Below are positions 1-4,930 of a stretch of 6,195 nucleotides of DNA, in pieces. The stretch comes from Oscillospiraceae bacterium. GTDB lineage: Bacteria; Bacillota; Clostridia; Oscillospirales; Ruminococcaceae. The notes beneath the pieces were generated by a model. It ran no database searches. It saw nothing but the letters and a program-made list of their open reading frames with translations, and was not told the origin of the DNA. Position 1 is the first letter of the stretch. Each line of letters opens with the position of its first letter. The position numbers and the translations under genes are program-made. Where the stretch lies: contig JAQUTM010000139.1 in assembly GCA_028694405.1 (NCBI GenBank), positions 1-6,195 of the forward strand, in the 5' to 3' direction.

Positions 1-22
1 TTACTTAAAATAGAGGTTAAAC

Positions 23-712
23 ATGACAGCTTTTGCGATAAAACTGGTTGCTGTTTGCACAATGTTAGTAGACCATACAGCGCGTCTTTTGGGAGAGGTA
101 CAGCCTATCACGCCGCAAACCTATAATCTGCTACACGGCATTGGACGTATTGCTTTTCCACTGTATGCGTTTCTTGCGGTATTGGGTTGGAAAAACACGC
201 ATAATGCAAAAAGATATTTTTTACGCATGACTACAGCGGCGTTTATTGCACAGATTCCCTTTACGGCTTTTATGCAAAGCTTAAAGCTCAACGTAATAGT
301 TACGTTGAGCTTTAGCTTGTTGATGCTGGCCGCCTACGACAAAATAAAAAAGGACAGAAGAGACAAAAAAGCATGGGCCGCTGTGGGGGGTGTGCTGTTA
401 GTAACGCTGCTGATACCAATGGATTTTGGATTATGGGGCGTTGCGCTTGTTTTTTTATTGTATATTTGCAAAAGTCCTGTACAAATTTTGTGTACCATAG
501 GAATTTGGGCGTTTTGTAAGTATGCTTTGTTTTCCGGTGCGGGCTGGCAAAATCCCGCTGCCTTACAGTGGGTATTATATTGTGTGGCAGCCGGAGCATT
601 GGCTGCAAGCTACAGCGGTAAACAGGGATATCGGTGCAAATGGTTGTTTTATGCAGTATATCCTGTCCATTTAGCTATATTGGCATTGCTGCGCTTTTGG
701 CTAGTGCAGTAA
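23..712 (+). CDS. TraX family integral membrane protein
   Basis: This 229-residue, very hydrophobic protein has several predicted membrane segments. It matches the TraX family (named after the F-plasmid protein that N-acetylates pilin) by its conserved blocks: VDH at residues 16-18 near the N-terminus, GRIAFPLYAF at 41-50, the AQIPF block at 76-80, LNVIVTL at 89-95, MDFG at 133-136, and a C-terminal YPVHL at 213-217. The charged stretch KIKKDRRDKK (107-116) is probably a cytoplasmic loop. The start is supported by AGAGG at 12-16, six bases upstream. No pilin or conjugation gene is visible, so a pilin substrate should not be assumed; chromosomal Firmicute members are of unknown function and may be small acyltransferase-like membrane enzymes (inference). 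The gene is followed after 36 bases by proC with no terminator between, suggesting co-transcription. Its promoter must lie before the window. A long hairpin lies inside the gene at 277-318. The family call is firm; the function is not. Confidence 0.88.
   Translation: MTAFAIKLVAVCTMLVDHTARLLGEVQPITPQTYNLLHGIGRIAFPLYAFLAVLGWKNTHNAKRYFLRMTTAAFIAQIPFTAFMQSLKLNVIVTLSFSLLMLAAYDKIKKDRRDKKAWAAVGGVLLVTLLIPMDFGLWGVALVFLLYICKSPVQILCTIGIWAFCKYALFSGAGWQNPAALQWVLYCVAAGALAASYSGKQGYRCKWLFYAVYPVHLAILALLRFWLVQ
277..318 (+). repeat. Long inverted repeat / hairpin inside the TraX-family gene
   Basis: Positions 282-296 are perfectly complementary to 300-314 (15 bp) around a 3-base loop TAG (297-299). With T281 bulged, 277-280 pairs with 315-318, giving 19 bp in total. 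The repeat overlaps the codons for the conserved LNVIVTL block. No U-tract follows, so it is not a standard terminator. A stem this long with a 3-base loop is not expected by chance in 6 kb. Confidence 0.85.
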
Positions 713-731
713 ATGTAGATGGATAAATTAG

Positions 732-738
732 AGGGGAG
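732..738 (+). promoter_or_regulatory. Ribosome binding site that fixes the proC start
   Basis: AGGGGAG lies 10 bases before ATG 749. The earlier in-frame ATG at 719 has no Shine-Dalgarno sequence in front of it and would place this site inside the coding region. Confidence 0.75.
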
Positions 739-748
739 CAGAGAAAAT

Positions 749-1582
749 ATGTTGAAAGAAAAAAAATTGGGATTTATAGGCGGAGGGCAGATGTGCGAGG
801 CGATTTTTAGCGGCGCGGTTAACAGCGGTGCTGTCAGTGCCGGCAATATTGCCATTACAGACACAACACAAAGCCGATTGGATTACTTAAAAGAGAAATA
901 TAGCGTAAATGTTTGCTTAAACCATGCAGACGGTTCAGGTGCGAAAGCTGTAATAGAAGCCAGTGATATAATTGTACTAAGCGTAAAGCCGCAATTTGCA
1001 AGAGAGGTTCTCACCTCTGTCAAAGCAAGCTTTACTGCACATAAGCTGGTAATTTCTATTATGGGCGGTGTTACACTGGCTTTTCTGCAAGAGTTTATGC
1101 CGCATACACCTGTTGTGCGCGTTATGCCCAATACACCAATGATGGTACGCAAGGGCGCGGCAGGTATTGCTTTGGGAGAAAATGCCGCTGTATACCATGG
1201 AGAACTTGTACAAGAGCTGTTTAACAGTGTAGGAATCAGCTTTATTTTGCCCGAAAAACTGATAGACCCCTTAACCGCCCTTTCCGGCTGCGGCCCTGCT
1301 TTTGCTTATATGTTTATAGAGGCGCTGGCAGACGGCGGTGTAGAATACGGCTTGCCGCGGGCGTTGGCATTACAGCTGGCAGCTCAAACATTGGCGGGCA
1401 GCGCAGAGATGGTTTTGCAGACAAAGCAGCATCCGGGTGAGCTGAAAGATAAAGTGTGCAGCCCGGGTGGCGGCACCATTGCCGGCGTACACAGCTTAGA
1501 AAAGGACGCATTCAGAGGCAGTGTTATAAACGCTGTTGAGGCCAGCTGTCAGCGTATGATTGAAGTTGGGAAAAAAGCATAA
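749..1582 (+). CDS. proC: Pyrroline-5-carboxylate reductase (ProC)
   Basis: This cytoplasmic enzyme reduces 1-pyrroline-5-carboxylate to L-proline with NAD(P)H, the final step of proline synthesis. Starting at 749 it has 277 residues, near the family's usual length of about 270. The N-terminal Rossmann nucleotide-binding motif GFIGGGQM is at residues 8-15, SVKP at 78-81 and RVMPNTP at 124-130. The C-terminal dimerisation and catalytic domain carries SGCGPAF (about 179-185), then EALADGGVEYGL, and the ProC signature CSPGGGTIAG (237-246). ATG 749 is chosen because it has AGGGGAG upstream and puts the Rossmann motif at the expected distance; ATG 719 would add ten residues without a ribosome binding site. 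The gene follows the TraX-family gene closely and is ended by a hairpin, so the two form an operon. No glutamate kinase or glutamate semialdehyde dehydrogenase gene is nearby, so the pathway is split in this genome or only proC is kept. Confidence 0.97.
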   Translation: MLKEKKLGFIGGGQMCEAIFSGAVNSGAVSAGNIAITDTTQSRLDYLKEKYSVNVCLNHADGSGAKAVIEASDIIVLSVKPQFAREVLTSVKASFTAHKLVISIMGGVTLAFLQEFMPHTPVVRVMPNTPMMVRKGAAGIALGENAAVYHGELVQELFNSVGISFILPEKLIDPLTALSGCGPAFAYMFIEALADGGVEYGLPRALALQLAAQTLAGSAEMVLQTKQHPGELKDKVCSPGGGTIAGVHSLEKDAFRGSVINAVEASCQRMIEVGKKA

Positions 1583-1593
1583 AAACAATTAAA

Positions 1594-1641
1594 ACAGTGT
1601 AAAGAGCATGTAGGTAAAACCTATCTGCTCTTTACTGCTTT
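1594..1641 (+). terminator. Hairpin terminator after proC
   Basis: 1599-1608 pairs perfectly with 1626-1635 (10 bp). After a 2x2 internal mismatch, TAGGT (1611-1615) pairs with ACCTA (1619-1623) around the loop AAA. Outer bases AAACAG and CTGCTTT extend the stem with a small bulge. The 3' side has only a short T run (TTT), so termination may be incomplete. The 5' flank is A-rich, so the structure could also act on minus-strand transcripts. Confidence 0.7.
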
Positions 1642-1666
1642 AAAGCGATAAAACTGTAAACCTTTT

Positions 1667-1740
1667 GTAATCAAATTACTTGTTAAGGTTGTGCTATACT
1701 AAAGCACAAAGCTATATGTTTAGATAGCTTTACAAGTAAT
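1667..1740 (+). promoter_or_regulatory. Symmetrical GTAAT/ATTAC site cluster and 5' hairpin around the promoter
   Basis: GTAAT-CAA-ATTAC (1667-1679) is a perfect 5-3-5 palindrome over the -35 region. ATTACTTGT (1675-1683) recurs as its exact reverse complement ACAAGTAAT at 1732-1740, on the other side of the -10 element and inferred transcription start; within that copy TTACAAGTAA (1730-1739) is itself a 4-2-4 palindrome. Between them AAAGCTAT (1708-1715) and ATAGCTTT (1724-1731) form a perfect 8-bp stem with an 8-base loop at the predicted 5' end of the mRNA. A regulator binding on both sides of the promoter, or an mRNA-stabilising 5' hairpin, are reasonable inferences. No regulator gene is in the window. 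Confidence 0.45.
1671..1700 (+). promoter_or_regulatory. Extended -10 promoter for the substrate-binding protein gene
   Basis: TGC-TATACT (1692-1700) is an extended -10 element with a 5/6 match to TATAAT. The hexamer at the right distance (TCAAAT, 1671-1676, 18-base spacer) is a poor -35, as expected for an extended -10 or activator-dependent promoter. Transcription would begin near 1707, about 52 bases before the start codon. Confidence 0.55.
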
Positions 1741-1758
1741 AGAGAGGAAGAAAGTAAA

Positions 1759-2766
1759 ATGAAAAAAGTATTATGTATAGCTTTAATTGCAGTGTTGGCA
1801 CTTGCCGTGCTTGTAGGCTGCGGCAGCACAGCTACCGGTGTAGCTGCTGGCAGTGCTGTAACAAGTGAGGCGGCTGCAGAAACTGGCAAAGATGTAGCTT
1901 CTATTAAAATTGGTGTAATCCAATTAGTTGAGCATGATGCGTTAGATGCTGCCTGTAACGGTTTTGTAGACGGTTTGGTAGCAGCTGGCTTTAGTAAAGA
2001 TAATATTGATGTTCAAAATGCACAGGGCGAGCAGGCTAACTGTGTTACCATTGCCAATAAATTTGTAAACGATAAAGTAGATTTAATTTTGGCGATTGCC
2101 ACACCTGCCGCACAAGCTGCTGCTCAGGCAACTACAACAATTCCCATTTTGGTAACGGCTGTTACAGACCCTGCCAGTGCCGGCTTGGTTGCAAGCAATG
2201 AGGTGCCCGGGGGCAATGTTTCCGGTACATCTGATATGAACCCTGTTACCGAGCAAATTGCTCTGCTGCAAAAACTGGTTCCTGATGCGAAAACAGTTGG
2301 TGTTATGTATTGCTCCAGCGAAGATAACTCTATTTTGCAAGCGGAAATGGCTGTAGCTGCTATTGAGGCTTTAGGACTAGAGGCCAAAACCTATACCGCA
2401 GCGGATTCTAACGAGGTACAGGCTGTTACACAAAGCACAGTAGGTAAAGTGGACGCTCTTTATATCCCAACCGATAATTTATTTGCATCTACAATGGATA
2501 CCGTTGCACTAATTACAGAGCCTAATAAAATCCCTGTAATTTGCGGCGAGAGTGGTATGGTTGAAAAAGGCGGGTTAGCTACATATGGTATCGACTATTA
2601 TAAGTTGGGCCAACAAACAGCAGAACAAGCCGTTGACCTCTTTGTAAACGGGGCAGATATCAGCAAAATGCCCATTGCTTACAGCCCTGAGGCAGATTTG
2701 GCCGTCTCTGTTAATGCAGAAATGGCAAAATCTATTGGCGTAACCATTCCCGAAGATTTAAAATAG
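1759..2766 (+). CDS. ABC transporter substrate-binding lipoprotein, ABC_sub_bind (TrpX-like) family
   Basis: This is a 335-residue extracytoplasmic receptor for an ABC importer. A type II signal peptide ends in the lipobox LVGC, with Cys21 as the predicted lipidated residue, followed by a flexible Ala/Ser/Thr/Gly linker to about residue 45. The binding fold shows the features of the ABC_sub_bind family (PF04392/COG2984): IGVIQLVEHDALD (51-63), ATPAAQ (114-119), VTDPASAGLV (135-144), VPGGNVSGTSD (149-159), IPTDN (236-240) and the YGIDYYKLGQQ block (276-286). AGGAAG at 1745-1750 supports the start. The matching permease and ATPase follow, but beyond a terminator and new promoter. Characterised relatives (TrpX of streptococci) bind tryptophan or other aromatic amino acids; other members are uncharacterised, so the ligand is left open. 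Transport role is secure, substrate unknown. Confidence 0.93.
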   Translation: MKKVLCIALIAVLALAVLVGCGSTATGVAAGSAVTSEAAAETGKDVASIKIGVIQLVEHDALDAACNGFVDGLVAAGFSKDNIDVQNAQGEQANCVTIANKFVNDKVDLILAIATPAAQAAAQATTTIPILVTAVTDPASAGLVASNEVPGGNVSGTSDMNPVTEQIALLQKLVPDAKTVGVMYCSSEDNSILQAEMAVAAIEALGLEAKTYTAADSNEVQAVTQSTVGKVDALYIPTDNLFASTMDTVALITEPNKIPVICGESGMVEKGGLATYGIDYYKLGQQTAEQAVDLFVNGADISKMPIAYSPEADLAVSVNAEMAKSIGVTIPEDLK

Positions 2767-2781
2767 TTTTTTAAAAAACTG

Positions 2782-2823
2782 AAATAGCGGGAGAACAATT
2801 TGTTCTGCCGCTATTTTTATTTA
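2782..2823 (+). terminator. Strong rho-independent terminator after the binding-protein gene
   Basis: AAATAGCGG (2782-2790) pairs with CCGCTATTT, and after a G/G mismatch AGAACA pairs with TGTTCT around the loop ATT. A T-rich tract (TTTTTATTT) follows. The preceding bases 2765-2780 form a perfect palindrome, AGTTTTTTAAAAAACT, beginning inside the stop codon; on the minus strand it supplies a T run after the same stem, so the terminator may work in both directions. Confidence 0.92.
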
Positions 2824-2877
2824 CTTTCTAATGCTTTTTATTTACTTACCCAAACTTTTGAAGTTTTAGCAAATTCA

Positions 2878-2907
2878 TTGCAAAAATTTGTATATATATG
2901 TTATAAT
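2878..2907 (+). promoter_or_regulatory. Promoter for the permease-ATPase operon
   Basis: TTGCAA (2878-2883) and a perfect TATAAT (2902-2907) are separated by 18 bases. TGT immediately before the -10 makes it an extended -10 element. The predicted start is near 2914, giving a leader of about 60 bases. The 208-base gap between the binding-protein and permease genes holds only the terminator, this promoter and AT-rich leader. Confidence 0.72.
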
Positions 2908-2961
2908 TGGTTTATATTTCTTGTAAAATTAATTAAATAAAGTTAGAATTCATTTTTTAAT

Positions 2962-2968
2962 GAGGGGG
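2962..2968 (+). promoter_or_regulatory. Ribosome binding site that fixes the permease start
   Basis: GAGGGGG lies 6 bases before ATG 2975. The in-frame ATG at 2960 overlaps this site and has only a T run in front of it, so it is rejected as the start. Confidence 0.8.
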
Positions 2969-2974
2969 AACATT

Positions 2975-3880
2975 ATGTTGGGCGGAATATTGGCAGCTAT
3001 GCCCGGTGCAGTTGCGCAAGGGTTGTTATGGGGCGTTATGGCTCTGGGGGTTTATGTAACTTTTAAGGTGTTGGATTATGCAGATTTAACAGTAGATTCC
3101 AGCATTTGTACAGGCGGCGCGGTAAGTGCTGTACTGATTTTAAAAGGAATGAATCCTTTGCTTACATTAGTGTTTTCTATTTTGGCAGGTATGGCAACAG
3201 GTGCCATTACCGGATTTTTACATACGAAGTTAAAAATCCCCCCCATATTATCGGGCATTTTAACACAGCTGGGTTTGTATTCTGTAAATATGCGCATTAT
3301 GGGTAAATCCAATCTTTCTCTTAATAGCAACAAGCTCTCTCAGCCTACTGTAATTTCGCTGGGTAATGTAAATCAGTCTATTTTAATCAGCGTTGTATTT
3401 GTTGCAGCGGTAATCGGCGTGCTGTACTGGTTCTTTGGTACCGAGCTTGGAAGCGCAGTGCGCGCCACCGGTAACAACAGTCATATGGTGCGTGCATTAG
3501 GTGTAAATACCAACAGCATGATTATTTTAGGACTAATCCTCTCTAACGGTTTGGTGGGGTTAGCCGGCGGTTTGTTGGCTCAGTTTCAGGGATACGCGGA
3601 TATTAACATGGGTCGTGGTGCCATTGTTATCGGGCTGGCAAGTGTTATTATAGGCGAGGTTATTTTTGGCGTGCGCTTCAATTTTGCATATCAGCTTGGT
3701 TCTATTGTCTGCGGCGCTATTATCTATTACATTATTATTGCAGTTGTGTTGCAGTGTGGCCTGCAAACTACGGATTTAAAACTGTTTAGTGCAGTTATTG
3801 TAGCATTGGCATTGTCTCTGCCCTTGTTTAAAAACAAAATGCTCAAACATAAAAAAGCAGTTGTTGCAGAAAAGGAGTAA
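2975..3880 (+). CDS. ABC transporter permease, BPD_transp_2 family (COG4120)
   Basis: This 301-residue cytoplasmic-membrane channel subunit of the importer has about eight hydrophobic segments. A membrane-entering N-terminus (residues 1-30) is followed by VLDYADLTVDSS (32-43), typical of this permease family. The cytoplasmic coupling region lies around GSAVRATGNNSHMVRALGVNT (159-179), where it should contact the ATPase. FQGYADINMGRGAIVIGLA (204-222) is a second conserved block. The C-terminus is short and basic and should face the cytoplasm. The start at 2975 is chosen because GAGGGGG is correctly spaced. The ATPase gene follows after only five bases, and its ribosome binding site overlaps this gene's stop codon, so the two are translationally linked. 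Only one permease gene is present, so the channel is presumably a homodimer (inference). Confidence 0.93.
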   Translation: MLGGILAAMPGAVAQGLLWGVMALGVYVTFKVLDYADLTVDSSICTGGAVSAVLILKGMNPLLTLVFSILAGMATGAITGFLHTKLKIPPILSGILTQLGLYSVNMRIMGKSNLSLNSNKLSQPTVISLGNVNQSILISVVFVAAVIGVLYWFFGTELGSAVRATGNNSHMVRALGVNTNSMIILGLILSNGLVGLAGGLLAQFQGYADINMGRGAIVIGLASVIIGEVIFGVRFNFAYQLGSIVCGAIIYYIIIAVVLQCGLQTTDLKLFSAVIVALALSLPLFKNKMLKHKKAVVAEKE

Positions 3881-3885
3881 GAGCT

Positions 3886-4680
3886 ATGTTGAAAATTACA
3901 AATTTGCAAAAGACTTTTAACGCAGGCACCATAAATGAAAAAAAGGCGCTTACGGGGGTAGAATTGGTTATTAACCCAGGCGATTTTATTACAGTTATCG
4001 GCGGCAACGGAGCAGGAAAATCCACCTTGCTTAACTTAATTGCAGGCGTGTATCTGCCAGATGCCGGCAGTATTATATTAGACGGTATTGATGTTACCAA
4101 GCAGCCGGAGTATAAGCGCGCTGCTATGCTGGGACGTGTTTTTCAAGACCCTATGCTGGGCACTGCTGGAAATATGGGCATTGAAGAAAATTTGGCAATG
4201 GCATATCGGCGGGGAAAAACCCGCGGCTTAGGCTGGGGTATTTTAAATGAGGAGCGCAAATATTATAAAGAGCAGTTGGCAATGCTGGATTTGGGGTTGG
4301 AAAATAGGCTTACAAGTAAAGTTCGCTTATTAAGCGGCGGACAGCGCCAAGCGCTAACCTTGCTAATGGCAACTTTAAAAAAGCCAAAGCTTTTACTGTT
4401 GGACGAGCACACCGCAGCACTGGACCCCAAAACTGCTGCAAAGGTTTTGCAAATAACAGAACAAATTGTTAATGAGAATAACCTTACAACGTTGATGATT
4501 ACCCACAATATGAAAGATGCTATCCGTCTGGGCAACCGTTTGATTATGATGCATGAGGGAAAAATCGTATATGATATTAGCGGCGAAGAAAAGAAAAGCC
4601 TGCATGTATCTGATTTGCTACAGAAATTTGAAACGGTTACCAGTGGAGAATTTGCAAATGACCGTATGCTTTTATCTTAA
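3886..4680 (+). CDS. ABC transporter ATP-binding protein (COG1101 family)
   Basis: This 264-residue cytoplasmic ATPase powers the importer and has a full set of motifs: Walker A GGNGAGKS (39-46), Q-loop Gln87 in VFQDPM, signature LSGGQRQ (149-155), Walker B LLLLDE (169-174), D-loop ALDP (178-181) and switch His207. The DEHTAALDP variant, with His instead of Pro after the Walker B glutamate, is characteristic of the COG1101 ATPases that partner COG4120 permeases and COG2984 binding proteins, and supports pairing with its neighbours. AAAGGAG at 3871-3877 overlaps the permease stop codon and serves this start. About 57 residues follow the switch His, a normal length, with no extra regulatory domain. 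A strong terminator follows 24 bases after the stop. Confidence 0.95.
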   Translation: MLKITNLQKTFNAGTINEKKALTGVELVINPGDFITVIGGNGAGKSTLLNLIAGVYLPDAGSIILDGIDVTKQPEYKRAAMLGRVFQDPMLGTAGNMGIEENLAMAYRRGKTRGLGWGILNEERKYYKEQLAMLDLGLENRLTSKVRLLSGGQRQALTLLMATLKKPKLLLLDEHTAALDPKTAAKVLQITEQIVNENNLTTLMITHNMKDAIRLGNRLIMMHEGKIVYDISGEEKKSLHVSDLLQKFETVTSGEFANDRMLLS

Positions 4681-4703
4681 TTTTTTGTATTTTTAGTTAT
4701 GTC

Positions 4704-4748
4704 AGCCTCTGTACTTGTTAAAAAACACACGAGTACAGGGGCTTTTTT
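4704..4748 (+). terminator. Rho-independent terminator of the permease-ATPase operon
   Basis: AGCCTCTGTACT (4704-4715) pairs with AGTACAGGGGCT (4732-4743) over 12 positions with one G-U wobble and a 16-base loop. The stem runs straight into TTTTTT (4743-4748). It ends two bases before the -35 of the next promoter. Confidence 0.92.
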
Positions 4749-4749
4749 G

Positions 4750-4778
4750 TTGAGAAAAAAGGAGAATTATGGTATAAT
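4750..4778 (+). promoter_or_regulatory. Near-consensus promoter for the SGNH lipoprotein gene
   Basis: TTGAGA (4750-4755) and a perfect TATAAT (4773-4778) are separated by 17 bases, and TGG before the -10 makes it extended as well. The predicted start is near 4785, which leaves an unusually long leader of about 145 bases. Confidence 0.8.
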
Positions 4779-4784
4779 ATAAAT

Positions 4785-4930
4785 AATTGTATACTTTAAG
4801 GGTTTTGTAAACCCCAAAATAAGGTAAAATCCTACGCATATGTAAGTTTAAGAATGATATTGAAAACGCTTGGTAGCGCACTTTTAGTAAGGTGGATTTT
4901 ATCAATCAACTACAAGGAGCATTTTACAGC
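4785..4930 (+). promoter_or_regulatory. Long structured 5' leader, possible regulatory RNA
   Basis: Several helices can be drawn by eye. GGGTTT (4800-4805) pairs with AAACCC (4809-4814). GGTAAAATCC (4823-4832) pairs with GGATTTTATC (4894-4903) over 10 bp with one G-U pair, closing a domain that holds two small hairpins: CGCT/AGCG (4867-4878) and ACTTT/AAGGT (4880-4893). GTAAAAT (4824-4830) is also perfectly complementary to ATTTTAC (4921-4927), which lies between the ribosome binding site and start codon, so two exclusive folds are possible. I do not recognise a known riboswitch consensus. No intrinsic terminator is seen, so any control would be at translation. Pairing was judged by eye without energy calculation. 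Confidence 0.4.
4914..4919 (+). promoter_or_regulatory. Ribosome binding site of the SGNH lipoprotein gene
   Basis: AAGGAG lies 11 bases before ATG 4931, a slightly long spacing. It decides against the in-frame GTG at 4892, which would put a polar 13-residue extension before the signal peptide and has no ribosome binding site. Confidence 0.75.

Noticed and set aside
312..608. Minus-strand open frames such as 312-608, 883-1152, 2083-2387 and 4263-4535
   Set aside because: They lie opposite clearly recognised genes, show no recognisable domain and have no supporting promoter or ribosome binding site that I can see.
719..748. Upstream in-frame ATG for proC adding ten residues
   Set aside because: It has no ribosome binding site, and a good one (732-738) serves ATG 749, which gives the usual ProC length.
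1638..1648. 11-base match CTTTAAAGCGA shared with 6158-6168
   Set aside because: A few shared 11-mers are expected by chance in a 6-kb AT-rich window, and the flanks do not match.
2765..2780. Perfect 16-bp palindrome AGTTTTTTAAAAAACT starting in the stop codon of the binding-protein gene
   Set aside because: It is a simple T6A6 tract, most easily explained as the minus-strand U-tract of the adjacent terminator rather than as a separate operator.
2960..2974. Upstream in-frame ATG for the permease
   Set aside because: It overlaps the strong ribosome binding site at 2962-2968 that is correctly spaced for ATG 2975.
4209..4224. GCGGG/CCCGC hairpin inside the ATPase gene
   Set aside because: It is only 5 bp with a 6-base loop, explained by codons for an Arg/Gly-rich stretch.
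4892..4930. GTG start extending the SGNH lipoprotein by 13 residues
   Set aside because: It has no ribosome binding site, the extension would precede a well-formed lipoprotein signal peptide, and it lies in the structured leader.
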